Source: Mixophyes australis (taxonomy: Eukaryota; Chordata; Amphibia; Anura; Limnodynastidae). Taken from it: 64,000 bases of DNA. Shown here piece by piece: positions 1 through 10,357 of the stretch. Both the position numbers and the translations under genes were made by a program. The stretch is taken from positions 50,971,311 through 51,035,310 of the forward strand of contig JAVHZZ010000011.1 in NCBI GenBank assembly GCA_036250195.1. Direction: 5' to 3'. The notes below the pieces were generated by a model, which was given only the letters and a program-made list of their open reading frames with translations, ran no database searches and was not told where the DNA came from. Each line of letters begins with the position of its first letter. The first letter of the stretch is position 1.

Positions 1-215
1 GTATGTATGTATGTATGTATGTTCTAGCAGGCAGTGGTGGGGTGCAGCATATATTTTCTAGCAGGCACTGGTGGGGTGCAGCATGTCTGTATTGTCTGGC
101 AGGCAGTGGAGGGGTATAACATGTATGTATGCTCTGGCAAGCAGTGATGGGGTGCAGCATGTAATTATGTTCTGGCAGGCAGTGGTGGGGTACCACTGCC
201 TGCACAATGTCCACT
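1..215. repeat. Minisatellite, about 34-bp unit
   Basis: A GTAT microsatellite opens the window (1-22) and grades into repeats of a roughly 34-bp unit with the core GGCAGGCAGTGGTGGGGT followed by GCAGCATGTA. About five imperfect copies are visible. The same unit recurs in reverse orientation at 6050-6145 and about 9984-10045. ORFs crossing it on both strands are products of the repeat and are not credible genes. Confidence 0.85.
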
Positions 216-224
216 TCAAACAGA

Positions 225-1060
225 TCATGTTGTGCATTCCTGCCTCCAAGGCAATGGCTGATCCTGACAGATCCCTGGTGAGCATTTGTCCATCCAACAC
301 AATGTATACTCTGAACAGTTCCCTGCAGAGTTCTCTCCCCCCAACACAGTACTGGCTCCTCATTAATGCCTGCGGAACATTCCTCCGTCCACCCCATTTC
401 CTGTTCCTGACATATCCATTCAGAGCAGCTCTCCCCCCAACACAGTGCATGCTATGGACAGATCCCTGCAGAGCGTCTCTCCCCCCATTACACTGCCAAC
501 TCTAGACAGATTCCAGCAGGACACCCCTCCAACACACCAGGTGCTATGGACAGATCCCTATTAAGAATTCCTCCATCCAACAGAGAACTCGATCTTGACA
601 GATTCCTGCAGAACATTCCTCTCTCCATTACAAAGCATGGAATCTTGACAGATCCCTGCAGTTCATTGCTCCCAAAACACAGTACTCGCTGTTGACAGAT
701 CCCTGCAGTGCATCCCAACCTCTTACAAAGTACTGGCTACTGAAAGATCCCTATAGAGCATTCCTCTCTCCAACACAATGTCTGCTCCTAACAGATCTCT
801 GCCGAGTATTCCTCTCTCCAACACAGTACCTGCTCCTGATAGATCACTGCATAACATTTCTTCCTCCAACACTGCACCTGCTCCTGAATGAACCCTGCAG
901 AGCATCACTTCCAAAATGCATTGCCTGCTACTGACAGATACATGCAGAGCATTCCCCCCCTTCCCCCCCCCCCCCCCCCCCAACACATTACCCAATTCTG
1001 GAAGATTTCCGAAGAGCATTTCTCCCTCCCCAACACAGTACCTGCTCCGGAGTGATCCCA
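225..1060. repeat. Minisatellite, about 57-60-bp unit
   Basis: Roughly fourteen diverged copies of a unit built from CAGATCCCTGCAGAGCATT, then CTCTCTCCAACACAGTACC and TGCTCCTGA. Divergence between neighbours is high, so the array is old. A run of about 18 C lies near 960-982. ORFs in several frames run through it because the period is near a multiple of three; they show no protein family motif. Confidence 0.85.
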
Positions 1061-2115
1061 GGTTTTAGATCAGTGCCTCAATCATATTAAAAGAACAACT
1101 CTCAAATTATGTTATTATATATGAGCAAATACTCGGGTTATACTTACGGGCTTACTGATAAATTCCCACAAGTGTATGGGTTAAAAAGTGTCAGTATTCA
1201 ACATGTTCCCATAAGTGTTTACTGAAAGTGCACTAAACCAATTATTAGTATCAGTGAGAACATTAAAAGTGAATTATCTGGCTTTTAAATTTATTTAGAC
1301 AGACATTTTTCAAAGTAATTTTATGGGATGGTGTATGTCAGTGAGCACTAATACTAATTATTATCCGACACTCTGATCATTAAGTAATTGTTTACAGGTA
1401 GCTTTTTCTCATAATCATACACACAAAAGATCCGGTGGATGAAAGGCAAAGGGGTCTATTCATGAATCCTTAAATCATGTAGAAATGCATGATTTAGGCA
1501 AAATTAAAGTGTGGGGCTGTTTAACAAACCTAAAACAGGAGATATCAGAGAATATCCCTTGCAATAGGCAAAGACATCACAATACCAAGTCCCAATTATT
1601 ATCAATGGGGACTGCGGTCTGGGCCAATTTATCAAGCTCCGAAAACCTTAGCTTTACCCGCTCTATCATATAGGGAGAGCATTACAGGGGAGGGATCTTC
1701 GGATTCCTCGCTGGCAGGCTTTGTGCTCTTCCCCTCCGTTCTCTAACGAAATGGTCTGTGCATGCAGAGTAGTAAGTTACACAGAGTTATCACTGGCTCA
1801 GCCTCTTATCAGACGTGCTGTCCTGGTATGATTTTTTGCTAAATGGATTTGAAACTTCATCCCTTATTGCTGCAAAAAGCTGCGATAAGTTCTAATAAAT
1901 TACATGACAATTATGGGGTCAGTCACAAATACAAAAAGAACTAAGAGTGAATCAGGAGAAAGAGGAAACACAATCAAGAGTAAAGTAAAATAGTTGCTAC
2001 TTGTCAGAATCAAAGTAACTCAATCTTTGACTGTTAAATATGTGACTTAAACTCCTTCAGTATTCTTATACACAAACAATTCACTAAAATCTTTCACATC
2101 TGAAGTGTATTTAAA
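1061..2115. other. No gene recognised (1.05 kb)
   Basis: AT-rich unique-looking DNA. A segment near 1453 begins with the phrase TCTATTCATGAATCC, which resembles the start of foldback MITEs, but I could not find a matching inverted end. No ORF here carries a recognisable domain. Confidence 0.5.
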
Positions 2116-2123
2116 TGTACACC

Positions 2124-3985
2124 CAGGGCCCGATCAACCACTAGGCTGACCAGGCTGCAGCCTGGGGCGCTGGGTCCCCGGGGGCGCAGCACTGTGGGTA
2201 TTTTTTTTTTTTTTTTTTTTTCTTCATTCATTTTTTTTTCCGGGGTGGGGGAGGGTCGCCGCTGGGGGTCGCCGCGCGGGGGGGGGGGGGGTCGCTGCGG
2301 GGTGGGGGTGGAAGGCTCAACGATCAAAAGCATTGGTGGTCAGTGGTTAGCAACACACAGCCAATCGCCAGGCTGCCTGTTGCTGTGCAGCAGACAGGAA
2401 GCAGGACGTCTTCACTTCCTATCTGCTGATCTGAGGAGAGGAGCGACGCTGGCACAACTACAGGTAAGTGAAGGGGGACCTGCCCTGCATATCTATAGGG
2501 AGGGGGGGGGAACTGCCCTGCATATCTATAGGGAGGGGGGGGAACTGCCCTGCATATCTATAGGGAGGGGGGGAACTGCCCTGCATATCTATAGGGGGGG
2601 GAACTGCCCTGCATATCTATAGGGAGGGGGGGACTGCCCTGCATATCTATAGGGAGGGGGGGGGAACTGCCCTGCATATCTATAGGGAGGGGGGGGGAAC
2701 TGCCCTGCATATCTATAGGGAGGGGGGGGAACTGCCCTGCATATCTATAGGGAGGGGGGGAACTGCCCTGCATATCTATAGGGGGGGGAACTGCCCTGCA
2801 TATCTATAGGGAGGGGGGGACTGCCCTGCATATCTATAGGGAGGGGGGGGGAACTGCCCTGCATATCTATAGGGAGGGGGGGGAACTGCCCTGCATATCT
2901 ATAGGGAGGGGGGGAACTGCCCTGCATATCTATAGGGAGGGGGAGAACTGCCCTGCATATCTATAGGGAAGGGGAACTGCCCTGCATATCTATAGGAAGG
3001 GGGGGAACTACCCTGCATATCTATAGGGAGGGGGGAACTACCCTGCATATCTATAGGGAGGGGGGGAACTACACTGCATATCTATAGAGAGGGGGGGAAC
3101 TACCCTGCATATCTATAGGGAGGGGGGGGACTACCCTGCATATCTATAGGGAGGGAGAGTGGGGACTGTCATGCATATGTATAGGGAGGGAGAGGGGGAC
3201 TGTCATACAAATCTATAGGGTGGGAGGGGGGGGCTGCCATGAAAATCTATAGGGAGGTAGAGAGGTTGATATGTATGAAGGAGGGCAGAGGAGGGGGGCT
3301 GATATATGTGACTGGGGGAGTTTTGATGTGACGGGGGGGATAGCTAGCTAGCAGAGTGGAGGTAAGGAAAATAGCTGCAAGGGGGATGGATGCAGGGTGG
3401 GAGGTAAAGAAAATGGCTGCAGCAGGGGTTAAGGAAAATGGCTGTGGGGGGGGGGGTTGTGGTTAAGGAAAATGGCTGCAGGGGGTATTTAAAAAAATAG
3501 AGCAGCTTTGGGGGGCAGAATCTCATGATTGTGTGGTGGTCACATGGGTGGTCTCAGCAATCACTAGAATACTAAATATTAGTGAGATGGGGCTGGTAGA
3601 GGTTTGTATTTGATTGACAACAAATATTCAGATATTGCTTATATATGCCTGTCCAATGGGGTACTTTTAGCTGGCCATAATGGAGTGTTTTGTTTTAACT
3701 AAAGGACCTAATCATTCAGGGTTTGCATTATAATACATTTTTGCATTTTCAAAAAAGGACGCCAACTTTCCAGAAGCCAGCGAGAGGATAACAAAGTTGC
3801 AAGAGAGAAGAGCAAGGACAGGTAAGAGACAATGGCACAATCTGTCTAAATTTGAATGCTGAAGAATACACCTGAACATTCATATTCAGGAGTGTTCCTA
3901 TACACCTATATATTCGGAGGAGGGGGGGGGGGGGGTGCTGCGGCCGTATTAGCCTAGGGCGGCCAGAACCCTTAATCAGGCCCTG
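2124..3985. mobile_element. Non-autonomous hAT element, 1862 bp, with perfect TSD
   Basis: The left end reads CAGGGCCCGATCAACCACTA and the right end, read in reverse, begins CAGGGCCTGATTAAGGG, giving imperfect terminal inverted repeats (TIRs) of hAT type. The element is flanked by a perfect 8-bp direct repeat TGTACACC (2116-2123 and 3986-3993), the TSD size of hAT elements. It encodes no transposase. The interior holds a T-run, a G-rich block (2235-2310), a splice-donor-like CAGGTAAGTG at about 2461 and a large G-rich minisatellite. The perfect TSD argues for a fairly recent insertion or good preservation. Confidence 0.9.
2475..3265. repeat. G-rich minisatellite inside the hAT MITE, about 31-bp unit
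   Basis: About 25 copies of a unit with core CTGCCCTGCATATCTATAGG followed by a run of 5-9 G. G-run length differs between units, and the pattern of variants repeats with a spacing of about 187 bp (around 2545-2731 and 2732-2918), so a six-unit block was duplicated. Copies after about 3000 are more diverged. Proline-rich ORFs on the minus strand simply translate the repeat. Confidence 0.9.
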
Positions 3986-3993
3986 TGTACACC

Positions 3994-4984
3994 TCTAGTT
4001 AACCCCCCAAAAAACATTACAAGGCCAGAGAGTCTAGATATATACAATCCAAGTGTAACCTTAGTCCAATATAACAGTTCTTTTATGGAGCACTTCTGTT
4101 GCCCTTATATTAAGGTTGCATCTAATAAATGACATTCCACCATTATAAATCTGTGAGAGGGGGGGCATGGTGTTTGAGGGGCTACATTTTAAAAAGTATT
4201 AAAGCTATTAAACTGAAATTTGGCATGCGAATGAAGAACTGTCCATAGGTGCTGCAAGCCAAATTTCACAAAAAAAGAATAAAAAATGACAAATTAGGAA
4301 TAATCTAAATTTAAAAATTTCGCCGTTTTTTCCACTTCCTGCTTTGCAAAAGTCACAGTTTTTCTGTTTTTTTGGGGGGCGAGCGTATCTCAGTGTACAG
4401 GAGGTTTAAAGACCTGGGGTTTGTTTTATAAGAAAGCTATTATGACTGAGGAGTGCCTTTGAGGGTTTAAAATTTTGAGAAAGTTATAGTTTTTTTTCAA
4501 TTTGGTAAAATATGCCCCATTTTAAAGATAGGCAATTTCATAACGTTGCGCATGTCAGTTAGAGGTGTGTGCTGGGTGTACTCAGACTTGCTTCACTTGA
4601 GAGCACAAACATGGCTGAGTCTCTGGCTAAGAGATTTTCATCTCTGAGCTGAAGAAATTACCCACATTTTCTAGCCACAAGGGGGCTGGTTAGTGTTTCG
4701 GGGATATGGGGGGGGGCACCCTGTAGTACTATTAGCCCATTCACTGCTCTCAATTGAGAGTTTAATCTCTCCCTGAGGTGCCAGAGGTAGCTGTTAGGGA
4801 ATCCATTGTAAACCTCCCGCCCCTCAGTGACATCAGTTAATTTATTCACTGCACTGAGCTGGGGTCGGAGAAATTCAAAAGTGTTTTTTGGTACTTGTAC
4901 TGATCACACTCATTAGTGATCACAGCGGGCAGTAGATGTGAGGTATCTGGACATGTCCCTCTTTACAAGTGACATGTACTGGAG
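3994..4984. other. No gene recognised (about 1 kb)
   Basis: AT-rich sequence with several T-runs and no convincing ORF. Nothing matches another repeat in this window, so I cannot tell unique DNA from an unrecognised interspersed repeat. Confidence 0.5.
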
Positions 4985-5520
4985 AGAAGCAGCAGATAAT
5001 CCGTCCCTTCCTCTCTCAAGATGCCACCAAAACTATCATCCATGCTCTCATCATCTCCCGCCTCGACTACTGCAACCTCCTCCTTACTGGCCTCCCCTGC
5101 TCCCACCTCTCCCCCCTACGCTCTATACTCAATGCAGCTGCGAGACTCATCTTCCTCTCACGCCGCTCCTCCTCTGCCTCCCCTCTCTGTCTTGCCTTAC
5201 ACTGGCTCCCCTTCCCCTTCAGAATCCTTTTCAAACTCCTTACCACCACCTACAAGGCTCTCTCCCAGTCTACTGCCCCTTACATCTCTAACCTCCTCTC
5301 CGTTCACACTCCCGCCCGCTCCCTGCGCTCGGCCAATGATCACTGCCTCTCCTCCACTCTGATCACCTCTTCCCACTCCAGAATCCAAGACTTCTCCTGC
5401 GCTGCCCCCCTTCACTGGAACGACCTCCTTCACTCCATCCGTCTCTCACCCAATCTCTGCTCCTTCAAGCGGGTACTTAAAACTCACCTGTTCCTCAAGG
5501 CCTACCAACCATCCACTTAG
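4985..5520 (+). pseudogene. LINE reverse transcriptase C-terminal fragment
   Basis: An open frame of about 178 codons reads through the post-palm region of a CR1/L2-type RT. Visible landmarks are [42 protein letters not shown] and a terminal LFLKAY. The YxDD palm and the endonuclease are absent because the copy is 5'-truncated, so this cannot be a functional enzyme. The frame ends at the natural LINE stop (5518-5520). Other ORFs over the same bases are frame shadows. Confidence 0.85.
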
Positions 5521-5806
5521 CCTCTCATCTCCTCTGTTTCTCCCCTGGCCCCCTTTTTTTCTCCCGCCTTTGCTTCATTGGCTCCCTTCTGTGCCTGATT
5601 TGTTTACATCCCTTAGGATGTAAGCTTGTATGAGCAGGGCCCCCTCTTCCTTTCTGTCTCCATACCTGTTCTTCCGCTCCGTCTATACTGTATTTGCCTG
5701 CCTGGAGTTTCTGGAGAACTGGCACTTTGTGTTTATTGTTCTGTACTGTTTTACCCTGTATAGTCTACTGTTCGTACTGTGTACGGCGCTGCGGAAACCT
5801 TGTGTG
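4985..5806 (+). mobile_element. CR1/L2-group LINE, 5'-truncated 3' fragment
   Basis: This holds the last part of a LINE reverse transcriptase frame plus 3' UTR. It corresponds closely to the 3' half of the minus-strand LINE at 30521-32525, including the 3' UTR phrase GTACGGCGCTGCGGAAACC. The start at about 4985 is abrupt, as expected from 5' truncation during target-primed reverse transcription. The terminal microsatellite tail of the other copy is missing, so the 3' end is lost or diverged. Confidence 0.85.
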
Positions 5807-6049
5807 CTCCTTCCCAGTGTTGTGCTGTACTGCTGTGTAAGTAATCTGCTGCTGAAACCATGGTGGGTTAACTCACAGCTGATCTGACAGTCCGTTTCAT
5901 CTCTTCCTGTTTTGGAGGACTTTTTTGTCAGAATCTCTGTAAAATTCTGTCTGCTTTTACTGGGCATCAGCATCAACAAAAGTTTAAGGGCGGGGGAGGT
6001 GATTACAGTGTTGCAGGTGCTGGTGGAAGCTGAGAAGGACGGAGGCCAG
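5807..6049. other. No gene recognised
   Basis: Short stretch between the LINE fragment and a minisatellite. It includes GCTGCTGAAACCATGG and an AT-rich block, with no coding or repeat assignment. Confidence 0.4.
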
Positions 6050-6145
6050 AACATACATACTTCATCCCGTCACTGCCAGCCAGAACATGCATACTGCATC
6101 CCACCACTGTCTGCCAGAAAATACATATGCACCAATGCTTGCCAG
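6050..6145. repeat. Minisatellite, reverse orientation of the 1-215 family
   Basis: About three copies of CCAGAACATACATACT plus CATCCCACCACTGCCTG, the reverse complement of the unit at the left edge of the window. The array is cut off exactly where a hAT terminal sequence (CAGGGCCGCCAACAGG) begins at 6146. Confidence 0.75.
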
Positions 6146-6180
6146 CAGGGCCGCCAACAGGGGGGTATGGGAGGTACTGG

Positions 6181-7712
6181 CAGGGCCGCCGAGAGGGGGG
6201 GGAGCAGGTACTAATTACCCGGGCCCGGGCATGTCAGGGGGCCCGGCCCGGATCCTTGTGCTGCTGCTTTTTTTAAAAAAAAACGTTTTTTTTTTTCTTT
6301 ATTTTTTTGCAGGGGGGGGGGGGGGGCTCGGTCGTTGGTGGGGGGAGCAGGCTAGTGTAAAAAAAAACAAAAACATACTCACCTGATCGCGGAGCTGGCA
6401 TCCCTCCTCTCTGCTGCTCTGTGCTCAATTCAGACTGTCTGAATGCCGGGTGTGATGTCATCATGTCATGCCCAGCATTCAGTCAGTCTAAAGCACAGAG
6501 CAGCAGAGAAGACCAAGAAAGGAGAAAAAGTAAGTGCAGGGAGGAAAACAAGGGGGAACACGGAGGAGTTAAAAAACGAGGAGGCAGCATGACAGGGGTT
6601 AAAAAATGAGGGGGGCATAGAGGGGTTAAAAATGGGGGGGGGGGCAGCATGACAGAGATGCTAAAAAATGAGGGAGGGGGCAGCATGACAAGGGTTAAAA
6701 ACGAGGGGGGCAGCATGACAGAGAAGTTAAAAAATGAGGGCGGGGGCAGCATGACAGGGGTTAAAAAATGAAGGGGGGCATAGAGGGTTTTAAAACGGGG
6801 AGAGGGGCAGCATGACAGAGAAGTTAAAAAATGAGGGGGGGCAGCATGACAGGGGTAAAAAACGAGGGGGGGCACAGAGGGGTTAAAAATGGGGCAGCAT
6901 GGCACAGTGGGGTTGAAAAACGGGTCAGCATGGCACAGTGGGGTTAAAAAATGGTGGGCAGCATGGCACAGTGGGGTTAAAAAGGGGGGAGGCATGGCAC
7001 AGTGCGATTGAAAAAGGGGGCGGGAGCAGCATAGTATAGTGTGATGAAGGGGAGCCAGATGAAGGGGGCAAAAGCAGCATGGAGGACGCAGTGTGATCAT
7101 AAGGCATGGCGATGATGAAGGGGCACATTATTGTAATATTGGAGCTGGAGGAAGGCCTAATTATTAATCGTGGATGGTATTGATTTAACGCCAGGGTTGT
7201 TTGGAATTATCTAAATGTAGCTATTTTTTTTTTCAAATAGGGCCCCCAGCATTCCAGGATCCAGACAAGCCGCAACTAAAGAAACATGCAGCAACAGGTG
7301 GTGAAAGTGAGAAGAACAGGTAGGAGAGAGCAGGACAGTATGTGAAATGTTGTGATTCTAGTAGGGACAAAGTCAATTTTTGGTGAGTGTTGTGCCCAAT
7401 GTAAGGTGGAGGCCAAGACTGAACTCTTTGTGTACACACTGCATATTTTCTATACTACACTTTGGTGCTAGATGTCCTGAAAGCCAGGAGTGCTTGGACA
7501 TATGTGACGCTCGTGCGAATTGAGAGCCGAGTGATTTTGATTTGTTAGCCACGCCCCAATGGCGAATTTGCCACGCCCCCAAATGCACGTCCACAACCCC
7601 GAAAAAATTTGCGCCGCCGTAAGGCGGCACAATTTTTTTTACCATGCTCAGCTATGAGGGGGGCCCCATGAATTTGTTGTACCGGGGCCCTGAATTCCTC
7701 TTGGCAGCCCTG
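6181..7712. mobile_element. Non-autonomous hAT element, 1532 bp, nested
   Basis: The left end is CAGGGCCGCCGAGAGG and the right end reads CAGGGCTGCCAAGAGG on the opposite strand, so the TIRs match at 14 of 16 positions. The flanks are GGTACTGG (6173-6180) and GATACTGG (7713-7720), an 8-bp TSD with one substitution. No transposase is encoded. The interior carries G and T homopolymers, a minisatellite (6566-7030) and, near 7240-7325, a purine-rich block ending AACAGGTAGGAG that resembles one in the 2124-3985 element. Confidence 0.85.
6566..7030. repeat. Minisatellite, about 30-bp unit, inside hAT MITE
   Basis: About fourteen copies built from GGGGCAGCATGACAG plus GGTTAAAAAATGAGG, drifting to GGCAGCATGGCACAGTGGGG toward the right. 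The minus-strand frames of proline, leucine and histidine come from translating the array and are not genes. Confidence 0.85.
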
Positions 7713-7772
7713 GATACTGGTGTATGGGGCCCAGGCTGTCTAGGGGGCCAGCTGCTGTGTCCTCCCCGGCAT

Positions 7773-7882
7773 CCCTGCTACTGCTGTGAGCTTGGCAGTG
7801 ACAGGCAGATGTCAAACGCGATCGTTCATCTCCGATCGGCGTTTGACAGCTACCTGTCACTGTCAGGCTCACAGCAGCAGGG
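7773..7882. repeat. Long imperfect hairpin
   Basis: CCCTGCTACTGCTGTGAGC, CAGTGACAGG and TGTCAAACGC on the left pair in order with GCGTTTGACA, CCTGTCACTG and GCTCACAGCAGCAGGG on the right, interrupted by small mismatched bulges. It lies just right of the nested hAT pair and probably belongs to the outer element. Confidence 0.75.
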
Positions 7883-8254
7883 ACGTGGGGGAGGACACTG
7901 CAGCATCGGAGATGAACTGCAGGGGAAAGACCCGCCGATTTGATCATGTGATCCGCCCCCTCTCCCTGTCAGAGGTCACACAGAGGGGCTGCTGCAATCA
8001 ACATCTTTTTCATTCTGTTGTAAGTAATTTTATTTTACTTTTAGTAAATATTCTACATCACTCTTTAACTATGCCATTAATCTTTGTGGCGACATAAACA
8101 CAGCCAATTCCCTGCGTCAACTTGTGCTTTTGTTTTGAGATTTTGGATTCTTGTTGCTAATGAATGAGTGCTGTAATTGTAAATGTAATTATCAGGCAAT
8201 TTGCAGGTTATGTTGAAGGTAACATTTAGCTGTTATTATGTAAACAATTTATGG
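7883..8254. other. No gene recognised
   Basis: GC-rich at the left, probably still the outer hAT-related repeat, then AT-rich. No ORF or repeat boundary could be fixed. Confidence 0.4.
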
Positions 8255-8262
8255 CAATTTCT

Positions 8263-8576
8263 CATACTTACCAACTTTACCATCTTCAATTCCGGGAGCC
8301 TGCGGAGGAGGTGGGCGTTATAGGGGCGGGGCTCCAAAATGCGCATCCCCCATGACGTCATCTGACAGCGGGAGGCGGGACCAAACACAGCGATTCACCG
8401 AGAATCGCTGCGTTTGGGACCTAATTCTGCCCGCTTCACTAGGAAGTGGGCAGAATTATCCAGATGGTGGGCAGAATTATCCAGATGCGGGAGTTTTCCA
8501 TACTCTCCCGGGAGTCCGGGAGACTCTCGCAAAATGCGGGAGTCTCCCGGACATTCCGGGAGAGTTGGCAAGTATG
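8263..8576. mobile_element. hAT-type MITE of the CATACTTgCCAACT family, 314 bp
   Basis: Starts CATACTTACCAACTTTACC and ends AGAGTTGGCAAGTATG, giving imperfect TIRs. Near the right end are self-complementary TCTCCCGG/CCGGGAGA blocks. A perfect 8-bp direct repeat CAATTTCT flanks it (8255-8262 and 8577-8584). GC content is well above the surrounding DNA. A 21-bp phrase containing GGGCAGAATTATCCAGAT is tandemly doubled inside (around 8447-8488). Confidence 0.9.
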
Positions 8577-8826
8577 CAATTTCTGTAAGTTATTATTTGT
8601 AGCATACCAACAATCATTATACAGTAAAAGCAGTAACTGTCCTTAATGGGCTTTATCAGATTTTAGAAATTAAAAGTTCCCTTTTAGCACTGGAAAATTA
8701 CTAAATCAGCTTTATTCATCAGATAAAAGAGATACTGGTAACATTCAATATATGTGGAACAATTTTAGTAACTTGAGATAAAGGTGTGTTTAGTGGGGGT
8801 TTATAAATACACAACAGACTTTCTTC

Positions 8827-9038
8827 CATACATGCCCACTGTCTGAACCTCTGGGAGTTCAGATAGGTTTGGAAACCCGCAGTGGGTGATGGGAGCAATC
8901 ATAATGCAACTCGCATAAAATTGCGTAATTTAGGCCCTGCCCACTTCAGAAAAGGAGGTGGTCTAATCAGCCCGGCGTCCGGGAGGACTCTTTAAAATCT
9001 GTGAGTATCCAGGACATTCTGGGAGAGTAAGCAGTATG
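8827..9038. mobile_element. Degraded copy of the same MITE family
   Basis: Begins CATACATGCCCACTGTC and ends with GGGAGAGTAAGCAGTATG. The flanks CTTTCTTC (8819-8826) and CTTTGTTC (9039-9046) match at 7 of 8 positions. It is more diverged and shorter than the copies at 8263 and 14968. Confidence 0.75.
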
Positions 9039-9046
9039 CTTTGTTC

Positions 9047-9983
9047 TATTGACTGATGCCTCAAATGTTCATTTTCAATCAATTGTACCTCACCAAACAT
9101 TCTATATATAATTATTGTTTTCATTTCACTTTCTGGAAACTTGAATTGTACACATTCTCCTGCAGGTTCCACTAAATACATTCTTTTATATTTTTCACTT
9201 CCTACTTTTCTATCTGCCATCTGTGTTTTTTTTACTTCAAGCCCTTTGTTTTTTTTTGCCCTTGGATATGACACATAACTGCCCTTTGAATACTACTGTA
9301 TACAAAACACAAAGAAGGGCAGAGAAAGCCACAAAGATAATGCCGCCTATTGAGTAAATGTTGCAGGGGGGCATGTACAAACCTATGCATTAAAGTTGTA
9401 TATAGGTTGGAAACCCCTTTAAATATGTAATCAAACAATTCTTCTAGAACATCACACTGATCAAAGAGCAGGTAAAGCCAATTGTTGACATGAATCTACC
9501 TCATTATCATCACAATTTATTTATTTATTTATTTGGTTTCTTTGGTTTCTAAAGTGAATTTATAGGATGACATTTTTGGGGTGCAAAATTGTGACAGGGA
9601 GAGGTATAAACTGAAATGAATTTTAAAATATAAGAAAATTGTTGTTCTCCAAAGTAAAAAGAAAGAAAGTTGTAATAAGGTTTTAACCTTGATATGTTCC
9701 CGTGGTAAAGCTCTGGAAAATAAAAATTGGTGTGTGTTGGAGGGGGGAGTGGGGGTGAAGCAGGTTGGATTTTAAATTAAGAGTGAGTTAATTTTTGCCT
9801 ACCGCTACCCTGTAGTGGAAGGTGAGGGGGTATAGCTTAAGTTGAGAGGAGGTTGGGCATTTTTACATTTTACCCAATAACATAAGCTATCCAGGGGTGG
9901 TGGGGCACTCAGTGGGGGTGGAGAGCAGTTATCGTAGCGGGGATGGGGGCCCTGACTTTTTCATTACTACTGGGCACTACAAT
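9047..9983. other. No gene recognised (about 0.9 kb)
   Basis: AT-rich. It contains a short ATTT microsatellite near 9517-9535 and a G-rich patch around 9740. The phrase CAGGGGTGGTGGGGC at about 9893 could be a decayed hAT terminus, but I found no partner. Confidence 0.4.
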
Positions 9984-10240
9984 TACTGCTTGCCAGAACA
10001 TACATACTTAATCCTATCACTGCCTGCCTGCACATACATACATGTGTTACATGTGACAAAAGCTGGAGCGCAGGGAGTGACATTTGAAAGATTCAATGGT
10101 GCAAAGGGGGTGACAAGTGAAAATAGAGCTGGTGAGAATGGGGTGTCAAGTGAGAGACACTGGTACACAGGAGGTAACATGAGAAAAAAGCTGGTGCAAT
10201 CGGCGTGACGTGTGCATGCGGTTACAAAGCTGGTGGGCAA
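9984..10240. repeat. Minisatellite fragment plus a second diverged array
   Basis: From 9984 to 10045 there are about two copies of the CCAGAACATACATACTTAA type unit seen at 6050 and, inverted, at 1-215. From about 10060 to 10240 a different unit of about 42 bp repeats four times, built from GGTGACAAGTGAAAATAGAG and CTGGTGCAA. Confidence 0.65.
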
Positions 10241-10357
10241 TTGGGGATATGTGACAAAAAGGCATGCAGTGGAAATGAAGGGTACTAGGTTTAGAGGAAA
10301 TCTGAGGAAAAATTACTTTATCAAAACAGTAGGGGACAGGTGGGATAGGCATCTAAC

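Larger units (their letters stand above)
6146..7770. mobile_element. Older hAT MITE end, split by a nested hAT MITE
   Basis: A terminal sequence CAGGGCCGCCAACAGG starts at 6146 and runs 27 bp to the TSD of the inner element. After that element (from about 7721) it resumes with TGTATGGGGCCCAGG, the kind of subterminal sequence expected in this family. The inner insertion therefore landed about 30 bp inside an older relative. The right end of the outer copy was not found. Confidence 0.65.

Noticed and set aside
71..1019. Overlapping ORFs of 80-144 codons on both strands
   Set aside because: They translate the minisatellites; the repeat period keeps frames open. No domain, no conserved start context, low complexity.
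2558..2927. Minus-strand proline-rich repeat proteins (MQGSSPPPYRYAG type)
   Set aside because: Direct translation of the G-rich 31-bp array in a hAT MITE; unit length variation in G-runs would break any real frame.
2475..3265. CRISPR-like array
   Set aside because: Units are contiguous, with no unique spacers, in a vertebrate TE. It is a minisatellite.
6483..7128. 205-codon minus-strand ORF rich in P, L, H and F
   Set aside because: Coincides with the 30-bp minisatellite in the 6181-7712 MITE.
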